From NCBI RefSeq assembly GCF_030816295.1, contig NZ_JAUSXV010000001.1:2170001-2234000 (forward strand): 64,000 bases of DNA. Reading direction: 5' to 3'. The translations under genes were made by a program, and so were the position numbers. The notes under the pieces are model-generated. The model did no database searches, was not told where the DNA came from, and was given only the letters and a program-made list of their open reading frames with translations. Source of the DNA: Microbacterium natoriense (GTDB taxonomy: Bacteria; Actinomycetota; Actinomycetes; Actinomycetales; Microbacteriaceae). Positions 37,322 to 46,718 of this stretch are shown piece by piece. Every line of letters begins with the position of its first letter. The stretch's first letter is position 1.

Positions 37322-38626
37322 ATGACCTCCCTCGATGCGCGCGCTGTTCCCGTCGATGCCGTCTCCGCCGAGACTTTGGCCGCAGCCGGATTGGACTATC
37401 GACTCGCCGATCTGAGCGATGAAGCGACCGCGCAGAGCTACCAGCGCGCGGTCTCGCGGGGATTCCTCGGTGATGAGCCCGACGCGCAGGCCCTGGCGTT
37501 CGGGCAGGCGCCGTTCCAGGCCAGGCGCAACGCGGCCGTGTACGACCCGGCTTCGCCCGCGGCCGACTTCCCCGTCGCGACCGTGAACTCCTGGGTGACT
37601 CCGCTCACGGTGCCCGGCGGCGCCGCCGTCGACATGTGGGCGATCAGCGTGGTGACGGTCGCGGCGACCCACCGCCGCCGCGGGATCGCGCGCGCCCTGC
37701 TCGAAGGCGAACTGCGTGCGGCCGCCTCGGCGGGAGTGCCCGTGGCCGGCCTCACGGTCTCCGAGGCCACGATCTACGGGCGGTACGGATTCGGGGCCGC
37801 GGTTCCCACGGTGCGACTCGACATCGACGCACGTCGGGCCGGCTGGGCGGGGCCGACGCCTTCCGGGAGGATCGAGTACCGCGAACGAGAGCAGCTCGCC
37901 GATGATCTGGCTGCGGTTCATGAACGCGCACGGCTGCGCCGCCCGGGGCAGATCCCGGGGTGGCGGACGCGCTGGGAGGGGTTCGCGGGACTGTCTCCCT
38001 CCGACACCGAGCGCGACAGGGTGCGCGGCGTGCGGTACCTCGACGACGAGGGCGCGCTGCGTGGCGTGCTCGTGTACACGCTCGCCGAGAAGGGCGGTTC
38101 CTTCCGCTTCGGTCTGCATGTGCGGATGCTCGTCGCCGAGACGCCGGATGCCACCGCGGCGCTGTGGCGCTTCGCGCTCCAGCACGACCTGGTCGACGAC
38201 GTGACCGCCGATCTGCGTCCGACGGACGACCCGCTTCCGTGGCTCGTCGCCGACCCGCGCGGTGTCGTGCAGACCGTGCACGACCACGGCTGGTTGCGCA
38301 TCCTGGACCTGCCGACTGCTCTCGCCGCGCGACACTGGTCTGCTCCGCTCGACACGGTGCTGCGTGTGGAGGATCCGCTCGGCTTCACGGCGGGGGACTG
38401 GCGTCTGCGCATCGACCAGTCGGGCGCCGCCGTCGTCGAGTCCGCCGCGGATGATGCCGTCGACGCCCGGCTCGGCGTGGCCGCGCTGTCGGCTCTCTAC
38501 GCGGGCGGAGTCTCGGCTTCCGCACTCCACGGTGCAGGCCTGATCGACGCCGACCCCGGAGTCGTAGAGCGCCTCGACCGGGCGTTGGCGTCTTTCCCCG
38601 CCCCGTCGCTAGACATCTGGTACTGA
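37322..38626 (+). CDS. Eis-like GNAT N-acetyltransferase
   Basis: 434 aa, longer than simple GNATs because of two acetyltransferase folds plus a sterol-carrier-like C-terminal domain, the Eis layout. The acetyl-CoA loop 'VAATHRRRGIARALLEGELR' (Arg/Gly-X-Gly/Ala pattern) lies near residues 117-136. 'ISVVTV' and 'VSEATIYGRYGFG' (about 150-162) follow. The C-terminus 'FPAPSLDIWY' supplies the terminal carboxylate used in Eis catalysis. Eis enzymes acetylate amines, including aminoglycosides and lysines, in M. tuberculosis; whether this protein confers resistance is unknown. Its position next to sigH-rshA may be coincidental. Confidence 0.9.
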   Translation: MTSLDARAVPVDAVSAETLAAAGLDYRLADLSDEATAQSYQRAVSRGFLGDEPDAQALAFGQAPFQARRNAAVYDPASPAADFPVATVNSWVTPLTVPGGAAVDMWAISVVTVAATHRRRGIARALLEGELRAAASAGVPVAGLTVSEATIYGRYGFGAAVPTVRLDIDARRAGWAGPTPSGRIEYREREQLADDLAAVHERARLRRPGQIPGWRTRWEGFAGLSPSDTERDRVRGVRYLDDEGALRGVLVYTLAEKGGSFRFGLHVRMLVAETPDATAALWRFALQHDLVDDVTADLRPTDDPLPWLVADPRGVVQTVHDHGWLRILDLPTALAARHWSAPLDTVLRVEDPLGFTAGDWRLRIDQSGAAVVESAADDAVDARLGVAALSALYAGGVSASALHGAGLIDADPGVVERLDRALASFPAPSLDIWY

Positions 38627-38681
38627 GCGGCTCCTGCGTCGCACCGGGCGGCGTCAGCCCCGCGCGGTGGTTAGAAATAAT

Positions 38682-38726
38682 CTTTACAAAATAATCGGAA
38701 AGGTCTTTACCGGAAAGAACCTTTAC
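38682..38726. repeat. Repeated CTTTAC / CGGAAAG elements upstream of the sugar operon
   Basis: CTTTAC occurs at 38682-38687, 38705-38710 and 38721-38726. CGGAAAG occurs at 38696-38702 and 38711-38717. Together they make two tandem units with AAAG-N2/3-CTTT inverted pairs. The AT-rich block sits directly upstream of and into the -10, so it is likely the operator for the ROK repressor encoded in the operon. Confidence 0.5.
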
Positions 38727-38729
38727 TAT
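38724..38729 (+). promoter_or_regulatory. -10 element TACTAT of the sugar operon
   Basis: TACTAT next to the third CTTTAC repeat predicts a transcript start near 38736 and a leader of about 65 bases. No convincing -35. Confidence 0.5.
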
Positions 38730-38801
38730 AACCTCGCTTCGAGACGGACTTCATCCGCTCTGCTCGACAACAGTCAACGAAGCCCTTGAGACGAGGTTCC
38801 C

Positions 38802-40466
38802 ATGCTCGACAACCGCTGGAGGAAGACCCTTCCTCTCGTCGCCGGCGCCGCCGCGCTCGCGCTCGCGCTCGGCGGATGCGCCCCCGCCGGCGACAGCCCG
38901 TCCGAAGATCGACCCCTGCGCATCTGGTCGGGGTCGATGACCCCCATCGCGAACAACTTCAACCCGTTCGCGGTCGACACGGCCACGCACATGACGTACG
39001 GCGCGATCTACGAGCCGCTGTTCTTCTTCAACCAACTGTCCGCAGACGACCCCGTCGGCCTCATCGGGGACTCCTACGAGTTCAACGCCGACGGCACAGT
39101 GCTCACCATCAAGATCAAGCCCGACCTGAAATGGAGCGACGACAAAGACCTCACCGCCGAGGACGTCGCGTTCAGCCTCGGGTACGCGTCCAACCTCGAC
39201 CCCGACATGGTGTCGGCCGACGCGACAGACGCGACGACCGTCGTGGTCACGTACAAGACCCCGAAGTTCACGTCCACGTCGATGATCCTCGGCTCCACAT
39301 GGATCATCCCCGAGCACATCTGGGCCGACATCACCGACGTCCTCGCAGAGACCAACCCGAACCCGATCGGCTCGGGCCCGTACAAGCTCAAGGCATTCAC
39401 GGAGGCGGCGTACACGCTCGAGGCGAACCCGCTGTTCCGCGAGGGCGAACCCGATGTCAAAGAGGTGCAGGACGTTGGCATCGACTCGAATCAGTCGTCC
39501 GAGGATCTGTTGAAGACGGGCAAGCTCGACTGGGTGGGGCAGTTCGTCGCGAATCCTGACGGGATCACCTCGAACGGGCACATCAGCACGATGAATCAGC
39601 AGCAGGACCCGACGGTGATCACGACGTGCGCCGACGTCTCCCTCGGCTGCGAGGGCGCGCAGACCGACCTCGCAGTGCGGCAGGCGCTGAACGTCGCGAT
39701 CGACCGCGGCGCCATCACCGACAAGGCGTTCGCGGGCCTCTCCGGAGTCGCCTCGCCGAGCTTCGCCCTGCTGCCTCGCGACGAGAAGTGGCTCGGCGAT
39801 GCCGAGCTCGCCGAGAGTCCGCAGGAGGCGGATGCCGCTGCTGCGGCAGAGATCCTCGAGGCTGCGGGCTACACGAAGGACGATGATGGGTTCTACGGCA
39901 AGGGCGGGACGCCGATCGAACTCGATCTCTTCTCGCCGGACGGGTGGACGGACTACAACGACGCAGCCAAGCTGATCAGCGCTCAGGCGGCGAAAGCGGG
40001 CATCCGTGTCAACGCGCGCACGGTCTCCGAAGCCGAGTACTGGAGCCAGGTCGCGAACGGCCAGTTCCAGCTCGCGCTGTACGGTCTGACGCAGTCGCTC
40101 GTGGCCGATCCCTACTCGAACTACGACCAGTACTTCGCCACACCCGCCACCGCCGAGGTCGGACAGACCCCCGAGAAGGGCCAGAACTACGCCCGATACA
40201 CGAACCCGGTCGTCGATGCCGCGGTCGTCCAGGCCGGCAGCACCCTCGACGAGGCCACGAAGAAGACCGCCTACACGACGATCCAGACGGAGATCGCGCG
40301 CGACCTTCCGTACATCCCGGTGGTGCTGAACGCCTCGCAGTCGTTCTTCAACACCTCGGACTTCACCGGGTGGCCGACCACCGACGACATGTACGCGGCG
40401 CCGCTGCCGTATCTGTCCACGGCATCCGCCGTCGTCCTGACGCACCTGCGTCCGGCGAAGAAGTAG
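38802..40466 (+). CDS. Family 5 (peptide/oligosaccharide) ABC substrate-binding lipoprotein
   Basis: 554 aa. The lipoprotein signal 'AAALALALGGCAPAG' has lipidation at Cys26. The family 5 fold has 'NNFNPFAVDTATHMTYGAIYEPLFFFNQL' split across residues 48-76, 'FNADGTVLTIKIKPDLKWSD' and 'ALNVAIDRGAITDKAFAG'. Family 5 proteins bind oligopeptides, nickel or, in several actinobacterial clusters, cello- or manno-oligosaccharides. Here the downstream GH4 glycosidase, kinase and ROK regulator argue for an oligosaccharide. First gene of the operon; permease gene follows after 38 bases. Confidence 0.92.
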   Translation: MLDNRWRKTLPLVAGAAALALALGGCAPAGDSPSEDRPLRIWSGSMTPIANNFNPFAVDTATHMTYGAIYEPLFFFNQLSADDPVGLIGDSYEFNADGTVLTIKIKPDLKWSDDKDLTAEDVAFSLGYASNLDPDMVSADATDATTVVVTYKTPKFTSTSMILGSTWIIPEHIWADITDVLAETNPNPIGSGPYKLKAFTEAAYTLEANPLFREGEPDVKEVQDVGIDSNQSSEDLLKTGKLDWVGQFVANPDGITSNGHISTMNQQQDPTVITTCADVSLGCEGAQTDLAVRQALNVAIDRGAITDKAFAGLSGVASPSFALLPRDEKWLGDAELAESPQEADAAAAAEILEAAGYTKDDDGFYGKGGTPIELDLFSPDGWTDYNDAAKLISAQAAKAGIRVNARTVSEAEYWSQVANGQFQLALYGLTQSLVADPYSNYDQYFATPATAEVGQTPEKGQNYARYTNPVVDAAVVQAGSTLDEATKKTAYTTIQTEIARDLPYIPVVLNASQSFFNTSDFTGWPTTDDMYAAPLPYLSTASAVVLTHLRPAKK

Positions 40467-40504
40467 GGAATTCCCGTGGATCGATCCCTGGAGAGGAGGA
40501 TGGC

Positions 40505-41503
40505 ATGAAGTTCTGGATCCGCCGCATCGTGTTCTATCTCGTGACGCTCTGGGCAGCCATCTCCCTCAACTTCCTCCTGCCCCGCATCCTGCCGGGTGAC
40601 CCCGTCGCGATCATGTTGGGAAAGCTCCGCCGCGGCGGACGTCAGCTGTCGCAGGAGACGGTCGACGCCGTCACCGCACTGCTCGGAGGCGACAAGGGAT
40701 CGAGTCTGTGGGAGCAGTACCTCGCCTACTGGGGTCGGATGCTGCACGGTGATCTCGGCGTCTCCTCGACCCGATACCCGACCCCGGTGGGCGAGCTCAT
40801 CGGCCAGGCGCTGCCCTGGACGGTGACGCTCGTGGGAGCGGCCACCATCATCTCGTTCGTCCTCGGCATCATCGGCGGGGCGTGGGTGGGCTGGTTCCGC
40901 GGCACCTGGGTCGACCAGTTCGTGCCGGTCACCACCTTCCTGCAGTCCGTTCCGTACTTCTGGCTGGCGCTCGTTCTGGTGGCCGTGTTCTCGGTGCAGC
41001 TCGGGATGCTGCCGATCATCGGCGCCTACGACGTGTTCGAGTATCCGTCGGGGCCGGAATGGAGTCTGCCGTTCTTCGGAAGCGTGTTCGTGCACGCTCT
41101 GCTGCCCGCCGCAACGATCGTCATCTCTTCGGTCGGCGGCTGGCTCCTGGGGATGCGCAACATGATGGTGCAGACCATGGCCGAGGACTATGTGCTCACG
41201 GCCGAGGCGAAAGGGCTGAGGCCGTCCCGCATCCGCAGCGCCTATGCGGCACGCAACGCGTCGATTCCGAGCCTGGCAGGATTCGGAATCGCGCTGGGCT
41301 TCGTCGTGGCCGGTTCCATCGTCACCGAGCAGGTCTTCAGCTATCCGGGCATCGGCAAGCTGATGATCCAGGCGGTGCAGGGACTCGACTACGCCCTGAT
41401 GCAGGGTGTGTTCCTGGTGATCACGCTCACGGTGCTGGCCGCCAACTTCCTCATCGACCTCCTGTACGGCTTCATCGACCCGAGAGTGCGACGCAATGGC
41501 TGA
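40505..41503 (+). CDS. ABC transporter permease (DppB type)
   Basis: 332 aa with six helices. The first helix ('IVFYLVTLWAAISLNFLLP') is followed by a long periplasmic loop, as in DppB. The EAA loop 'EDYVLTAEAKGLRPSRIRSA' lies near residues 228-247, with 'QVFSYPGIGKLMIQAV' after it. GGAGAGGAGG upstream of ATG 40505 is a strong ribosome binding site. Overlaps the next permease gene by eight bases. Forms the channel with that second permease for the binding protein encoded upstream. Confidence 0.93.
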   Translation: MKFWIRRIVFYLVTLWAAISLNFLLPRILPGDPVAIMLGKLRRGGRQLSQETVDAVTALLGGDKGSSLWEQYLAYWGRMLHGDLGVSSTRYPTPVGELIGQALPWTVTLVGAATIISFVLGIIGGAWVGWFRGTWVDQFVPVTTFLQSVPYFWLALVLVAVFSVQLGMLPIIGAYDVFEYPSGPEWSLPFFGSVFVHALLPAATIVISSVGGWLLGMRNMMVQTMAEDYVLTAEAKGLRPSRIRSAYAARNASIPSLAGFGIALGFVVAGSIVTEQVFSYPGIGKLMIQAVQGLDYALMQGVFLVITLTVLAANFLIDLLYGFIDPRVRRNG

Positions 41504-42479
41504 TCTCCTCACGGCGCCTGCCGACACCACGCAAGCGTTGGCGGTGTCACGAGCCCGGCGGACCCTTCCCCCTCTGTCGGGCAAGCTGATCACCGGCATC
41601 GTCATGATCGCGGCGATCGTGGTGTTCGGTCTCGTGGGCCCGCTGCTCACGCTCGATCCGCGGGACGCGGGCTTCGACCCGCTGCTGCCGCCGAGCCTCG
41701 CGCACCCTTTGGGCACGACGAAGCTCGGCTACGACGTGCTCGCCCAGGTCGCTGTCGGCACGCAGGGGTCGTTGTTCGTCGGCGCGGTCGCCGGTGTCGT
41801 CGCGCTGCTGCTGGCCCTGATCTTCGGTGTGCTCGCCGGGTACTTCGGAGGAGCTCTCGACGAGATCCTGATGCTGCTGACGAACATCATGCTCGTGATC
41901 CCCGGTCTGCCGCTCGTCATGGTCATCGCGGCCTACGTGCAGCACACCGAAGGGCTCGGAGCGCTGGCTCGCAGTTCGCTGCTCGTCGCGCTCGTGCTCG
42001 GGATCACCGGATGGGCAGGGTCGGCGGTCGTGCTTCGGGGCACGGCCCGCTCGTTGCGGACACGCGACTACGTCGCCGCCTCCGTGGTCGCTGGGGAGCG
42101 GCCGATGCGGGTGATCTTCGTCGAGATCCTGCCCAATCTCGTGCCGCTGCTGGCGGCCCAGCTCATCTTCGGCGTCATCTTCGCGGTGCTGGGGGAGGCC
42201 GGTCTTTCCTATCTCGGTCTGGGGCCGACGGGATCGATCACGCTGGGGACCGTGCTCAACGATGCGCAGACGGGCCAGGCCGTCGGCAGCGGCGCGTGGT
42301 GGTGGTTCGTGCCGCCGGGCGCGATCATCGCTCTGATCGGCACGGGGTTGTCTCTCATCAACTTCGCGATCGACGAGATCGTGAATCCGAAGCTCCGGCT
42401 GGCGCCCGCCGCGGCCCGCCGCCAGCGCCGTGCCCGTCGCTCCGGGCGAGGCATCGGCGGAGAGGAGGCCATCGCATGA
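41496..42479 (+). CDS. ABC transporter permease (DppC type)
   Basis: 327 aa. An N-terminal cytoplasmic segment and helix ('LITGIVMIAAIVVFGLVGPLL') are followed by the DppC-type 'HPLGTTKLGYDVLAQVAVGT' near residues 68-88. Five further helices follow, with the EAA loop 'RDYVAASVVAGERPMRVIFV'. The C-terminus is basic and Ala/Arg-rich ('ARRQRRARRSGRG'). Starts inside the preceding gene and ends four bases into the next (ATGA). Partner of the DppB-type permease. Confidence 0.93.
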   Translation: MADLLTAPADTTQALAVSRARRTLPPLSGKLITGIVMIAAIVVFGLVGPLLTLDPRDAGFDPLLPPSLAHPLGTTKLGYDVLAQVAVGTQGSLFVGAVAGVVALLLALIFGVLAGYFGGALDEILMLLTNIMLVIPGLPLVMVIAAYVQHTEGLGALARSSLLVALVLGITGWAGSAVVLRGTARSLRTRDYVAASVVAGERPMRVIFVEILPNLVPLLAAQLIFGVIFAVLGEAGLSYLGLGPTGSITLGTVLNDAQTGQAVGSGAWWWFVPPGAIIALIGTGLSLINFAIDEIVNPKLRLAPAAARRQRRARRSGRGIGGEEAIA

Positions 42480-43333
42480 GCGTTCCCGAGGCCGTTCTGA
42501 CGGCGCGGAATGTATCGATCGAATACGAGGTGGATCCGCCTGTGCAGGCCGTGCGAGACGTCTCGCTGACGTTGAATCGCGGTGAGATCCTCGGACTCGC
42601 AGGAGAGTCCGGGTGCGGGAAGACGACGCTCGCCTATGGCATGAACCGCCTTCTCAAGGCGCCGGCGCTCATGACGAGCGGGTCGATCACCTTCCACGAC
42701 CGCTCAGGGACCGACATCGACGTCGTGGGTCTCGACGGAGAGGGTCTGCGGGCGTTCCGGTGGGACAAGATCTCGATGGTGTTCCAGGGGGCGATGAACT
42801 CGTTGAACCCCGTGATCGACGTGCGGGCGCAGATCTTCGACATCTTCGACACGCATCGTCGGGGGATGTCGCGGCGGGACAAGCAGGCGAGAGCGGAGGA
42901 GCTGCTCACGCTCGTCGGGGTCGACCCTGCTCGATTGTCGTCGTTTCCCCATGAACTCTCCGGTGGCATGCGGCAGCGCATGATGATCGCGATGGCGTTG
43001 GCGTTGGATCCGCAGGTGATGATCATGGACGAGCCGACGACCGCGCTGGATGTCGTGGTGCAGCGTGGAATCATCCGAGAGATCATGCGGCTGCGGGAGC
43101 GGCTGGGATTCGCGGTGATCTTCATCACGCACGATCTGCCGATGCTGATCGAGATCAGCGACCGGATCGCGGTGATGCTGCAGGGGCAGATCGTCGAGGA
43201 GGGCACGGCGGAGGAGATCTACCGGTCTCCGCAGCACGAGTACACGAAGCGGTTGCTCTCGAGCTTCCCGTCCCTGACAGGTGCGCGGGGCGACTTCGTG
43301 CGTACGGGTGCGAGCCAGGAGGGCGTTCGATGA
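42476..43333 (+). CDS. ABC transporter ATP-binding protein (DppD type)
   Basis: 285 aa. Walker A GESGCGKTT lies near residues 43-51, the signature 'ELSGGMRQRMMIAMALALD' near 159-177, Walker B 'VMIMDEPTTALD' near 180-191, H-loop 'FITHDLPML'. It is shorter than typical DppD (about 330) and lacks the usual C-terminal Cys-rich iron-sulfur-like extension of many OppD/DppD proteins. ATGA overlaps on both sides join it to permease and second ATPase. Confidence 0.93.
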   Translation: MSVPEAVLTARNVSIEYEVDPPVQAVRDVSLTLNRGEILGLAGESGCGKTTLAYGMNRLLKAPALMTSGSITFHDRSGTDIDVVGLDGEGLRAFRWDKISMVFQGAMNSLNPVIDVRAQIFDIFDTHRRGMSRRDKQARAEELLTLVGVDPARLSSFPHELSGGMRQRMMIAMALALDPQVMIMDEPTTALDVVVQRGIIREIMRLRERLGFAVIFITHDLPMLIEISDRIAVMLQGQIVEEGTAEEIYRSPQHEYTKRLLSSFPSLTGARGDFVRTGASQEGVR

Positions 43334-44187
43334 GCATGAAGACGGCAGCAGGGACATCACCGGCCTTGGAGGCGCGGAACCTCGTCAAGGACTTCCATCT
43401 GCGCTCCGGCTTCCGCACCACAGCGCTGCACGCGGTCAAGGACGTGTCGTTCACTGTGGCGTCGGGGAAGACGGTCGCGCTGGTGGGGGAGTCGGGCTCG
43501 GGGAAGTCGACGATCGCGCGGATGCTGATGAAGCTGGAGACGCCGACATCGGGGCAGATCCTGCTGGACGGGAAGGCGACGGGCAGACGAGGGCGAGAGC
43601 TGGCCGCGTATCGATCCGAGGTGCAGATGGTGTTCCAGGATCCGTTCGCGTCCCTCAACCCGTTCCACACGATCGTTCACCATCTGGAGCGTCCGATCCG
43701 CATCCACCATCCGCGGCTGACGGGAGCTCAGGTCCGCGAGCGGGCTCTCGAACTCCTCGAGCGGGTGCGCCTCTCCCCGGCCGAGTCGTTCGCGGATCGA
43801 CGACCGCACGAGCTGTCGGGCGGGCAGCGGCAGAGGGTGGCGATCGCGAGGGCGCTCGCCCCGGGGGCGCGATTCATCGTGGCCGACGAGCCCGTGTCGA
43901 TGCTGGACGTGTCGATCCGGCTCGGAGTGCTGAATCTGCTCGCCGATCTTCAGCGGGAAGAGAACCTCGGCGTCCTGTACATCACCCATGATCTTGCGAC
44001 CGCCCGCCACTTCAGCGACGAGATCATGGTGCTCTACAAAGGCGACGTCGTCGAGCGGGGCCCCGCGGACGAGGTCATCCTGAACCCTCAGCACGACTAC
44101 ACGAGGACCCTTCTCGCCGCTGCACCCGAACCCGAGAATCTCGGACGTCTGCGCGACGAGGTCCGCGCCGAACTCGGCGGCCTCTGA
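43330..44187 (+). CDS. ABC transporter ATP-binding protein (DppF type)
   Basis: 285 aa. Walker A GESGSGKST lies near residues 56-64, the signature 'ELSGGQRQRVAIARALAPG' near 160-178, Walker B 'RFIVADEPVSMLDVSIR' near 179-195, H-loop 'YITHDLATARHF'. OppF/DppF partner of the previous ATPase. Last transporter gene; the ROK regulator follows after about 100 bases that contain a GATTCGAATC palindrome (44197-44206). Confidence 0.93.
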   Translation: MSMKTAAGTSPALEARNLVKDFHLRSGFRTTALHAVKDVSFTVASGKTVALVGESGSGKSTIARMLMKLETPTSGQILLDGKATGRRGRELAAYRSEVQMVFQDPFASLNPFHTIVHHLERPIRIHHPRLTGAQVRERALELLERVRLSPAESFADRRPHELSGGQRQRVAIARALAPGARFIVADEPVSMLDVSIRLGVLNLLADLQREENLGVLYITHDLATARHFSDEIMVLYKGDVVERGPADEVILNPQHDYTRTLLAAAPEPENLGRLRDEVRAELGGL

Positions 44188-44287
44188 CACCGCACTGATT
44201 CGAATCGTGCCGACGCCCCGCCTTCCTCCCGAGGGCGCGCCGCTCGAGCGACTCGCAGTACACCCACCAGCAGCGAAAGGAGCAACC

Positions 44288-45424
44288 ATGTCGCAGATCG
44301 ACCCCGGGACATCGTCGTGGCTGCGCCTGCGCAACGACCGCGAGGCGCTGCGGCTGTTCCTCGAGCACGGCGCTCTCACCCGCAGCCGCCTCGGCGAGCT
44401 GTCGGGGATGTCGAAGCCGACCGCGACCCAGATGATCGCACGGCTCGAGCGCGCCGAACTGCTCCACCCCGTCGGCGAGGTCGCCGGCAGCCGCGGTCCC
44501 AGCGCGGTGAGCTGGGGCGTTCGCGACGACCAGGTCACCGGAGTCGCCGTGAACATGCTCGACGACGGCATCCAAGCGGTCCTCGTCGATGCGCTCGGTG
44601 CCGAGCATCCGACCGTGGAAGTGCCCACGCACGGCGAGCATCGTTCGCCCGAACGAGACGTCGGACGCGCGATCCAGGCCGCCTGCACCGCGTCGCGCGT
44701 GGACCGTCGCACCGTCGAGACGGTCGTCGTCGGACTCCAGGCCGCCGTCAGCGGCGACGCCGACACGCTCTCGCTCACGGACTCGCTGCCCGGCTGGCCC
44801 TCTTCCGGTTCCCGAGCTCGGATCGAGACCGGACTCGGCGTCTCTGCGATGCTCGAGAACGACGTCAATCTCGCGACGATGGCTGAGCGTTCGTTCGGCG
44901 TCGCCCAGGAGGCCGGCAGCTTCGCACTCCTGTGGATCGGCGTGGGTCTCGGTATCGGCATCGATCTCGACGGCGTCATCCACCGCGGAGCCCATGGCGG
45001 AGCGGGCGAGATCGGCTATCTGACCGTCTCGGCAGGCCCTGGTGAACCGGGGGCGGTGACGACGTCCCTGCTCGGCTCCGCGTTCGTGTCGGAGCTGGCG
45101 GGTGCTCCCCGGTATCCGGCGGGGTTGGCCGCGCTCGCCGACGACGACGGCGCACTGCGAACGATCGCCGAGCGGATCTCCGTGACGATCGAGCCCGTGC
45201 TCGCGGTGCTCGACCCCCAGCTGGTCGTGCTGGGCGGTCCCACCTCGCTGGCAGGCGGCGGGCGTCTGGCGGAACTCGTCGCGGCGCGCACGCGCAGCGA
45301 CGAGCGCCCGATGCCGGAGGTCCGCCTCAGCAGCACCGGCGACAGCGCCGTGCTCGCCGGCGCGCGCAGTCGCGTCGTCGAGCAGATCCGCACCCGCCTC
45401 GAAGACCGAATCCCCACGCAGTGA
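44288..45424 (+). CDS. ROK family transcriptional regulator
   Basis: 378 aa. The N-terminal winged helix-turn-helix (about 10-75; 'GALTRSRLGELSGMSKPTATQMIARLERAELL') is followed by a ROK kinase-like fold (about 80-370) with 'WIGVGLGIGIDLDGVIHRGAHGGAGEIGYL'-type glycine motifs, each spread over residues 215-245. The CXCGXXGC zinc motif found in ROK kinases and NagC is absent. AAAGGAG eight bases before ATG 44288 sets the start. Likely represses this sugar operon and is relieved by the imported or phosphorylated sugar. Candidate operator at 38682-38726. Confidence 0.9.
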   Translation: MSQIDPGTSSWLRLRNDREALRLFLEHGALTRSRLGELSGMSKPTATQMIARLERAELLHPVGEVAGSRGPSAVSWGVRDDQVTGVAVNMLDDGIQAVLVDALGAEHPTVEVPTHGEHRSPERDVGRAIQAACTASRVDRRTVETVVVGLQAAVSGDADTLSLTDSLPGWPSSGSRARIETGLGVSAMLENDVNLATMAERSFGVAQEAGSFALLWIGVGLGIGIDLDGVIHRGAHGGAGEIGYLTVSAGPGEPGAVTTSLLGSAFVSELAGAPRYPAGLAALADDDGALRTIAERISVTIEPVLAVLDPQLVVLGGPTSLAGGGRLAELVAARTRSDERPMPEVRLSSTGDSAVLAGARSRVVEQIRTRLEDRIPTQ

Positions 45425-45461
45425 CCACCGGTCACGAACACAGAGAGCACAAGGAGAGCAG

Positions 45462-46718
45462 ATGAAACTCGCCATCGTCGGCGGTGGATCGACCTACACC
45501 CCGGAGCTGATCGACGGCTTCATCCGGCTTCAGAAGGAGCTTCCGATCGAAGAGCTCGTCCTCGTCGACACCGATCAGACGAGGCTCGATCTGGTCGGCG
45601 GCATGGCACGACGCATGTTCGCCCGTGGCGGCCACCCCGGTCGCCTGACGACGACGAGCGATCTCGTCGCCGGTGTCTCCGATGCGGATGCGGTGCTCGT
45701 CCAGCTGCGCGTCGGCGGTCAGGACGCCCGCGAGCAGGATGAGAGCTGGCCGCACGACGTCGACTGCATCGGCCAGGAGACGACGGGCCCCGGCGGGCTC
45801 GCGAAGGCGCTGCGCACGGTTCCGGTGGTGCTGCGCATCGCCGACGTCGTGCGAGCGCATGCCAAGCCGGACGCCTGGATCGTCGACTTCACGAATCCGG
45901 TCGGCATCGTCACCCGCGCGCTCCTCCAGGCAGGTCACCGTGCCGTCGGGCTGTGCAACGTCGCCATCGGGTTCCAGCGCCGGTTCGCGGCGGAGGCGGG
46001 TGTCGAGGCCGATCGCGTGACGCTCGCCCACGTGGGCCTGAACCACCTCACCTGGGAGCGTGGTGTCTTCGTCGACGGCGTCGACACGCTGCCCCGTGCT
46101 CTCGAGACGCGCCTCGGCGAACTCGCCGACGAGGTCGAGCTGGCTCCTGCGCTCCTGGCGCAGCTCGGCGTGATCCCCTCGTACTACCTGCGCTACTACT
46201 ATGCGCACGACGAGGTGCTGCACGATCAGAAGCACGCGGCCACGCGGGCGCAGGAGGTGCGGGCGATCGAGCACGAGCTGCTTGCGATCTATGCGGATGC
46301 CGCCGTCGACACCAAGCCCGAGATCCTCGAGAGGCGCGGCGGTGCGTTCTACTCCGAAGCGGCGATCGAGCTTCTCATCGCGATCCGCGGAGGGACGGAT
46401 CTGCCGCGCGTGGTGAACCTGCGCAACGACGGTGTGCTGCCCTTCCTGCCAGACGATCACGTGATCGAAGTACCCGCCCGACACGTCGGCGGCCGTTTCG
46501 TGGCCGAGCCGGTCGCGGCTCTGCCCGACGACATCACCGGGCTCATCAGCGCGGTCGCCGGGTACGAGCGCCTCGCCCTCGACGCCGCGCTCCACGGCGG
46601 GCGCGACCGGGTGCTGCGCGCCATGCGCGCCCATCCGCTCGTGCTGCAGCACGAGCGGGCCGAGAAGCTCACCGATCTGCTGCTCACGGCGAACTCCCGA
46701 TTCCTGGAGTGGGCGTGA
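45462..46718 (+). CDS. GH4 family 6-phospho-beta-glucosidase-like enzyme
   Basis: 418 aa. NAD-binding 'AIVGGGSTYTPELIDGFI' sits at the N-terminus (residues 4-21). 'RVGGQDAREQDESWPHDVDC', 'DFTNPVGIVTRALLQAG' and 'VGLCNVAIGFQRRF' (metal-ligand Cys near 165) follow. 'LAHVGLNHLTWERGVF' carries the metal-ligand His near 195. GH4 enzymes use NAD and a divalent metal to hydrolyse 6-phosphorylated beta-glycosides by an oxidation-elimination route. AAGGAG upstream of ATG 45462. Its GTGA-overlapping neighbour is a BadF-type kinase, which could supply the phosphorylated substrate. Confidence 0.9.
   Translation: MKLAIVGGGSTYTPELIDGFIRLQKELPIEELVLVDTDQTRLDLVGGMARRMFARGGHPGRLTTTSDLVAGVSDADAVLVQLRVGGQDAREQDESWPHDVDCIGQETTGPGGLAKALRTVPVVLRIADVVRAHAKPDAWIVDFTNPVGIVTRALLQAGHRAVGLCNVAIGFQRRFAAEAGVEADRVTLAHVGLNHLTWERGVFVDGVDTLPRALETRLGELADEVELAPALLAQLGVIPSYYLRYYYAHDEVLHDQKHAATRAQEVRAIEHELLAIYADAAVDTKPEILERRGGAFYSEAAIELLIAIRGGTDLPRVVNLRNDGVLPFLPDDHVIEVPARHVGGRFVAEPVAALPDDITGLISAVAGYERLALDAALHGGRDRVLRAMRAHPLVLQHERAEKLTDLLLTANSRFLEWA

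Noticed and set aside
44197-44206. GATTCGAATC palindrome upstream of the ROK gene as its operator
   Set aside because: Single 10-base palindrome with no -10 beside it. The repeated units at 38682-38726 are better placed; kept only as a secondary possibility.
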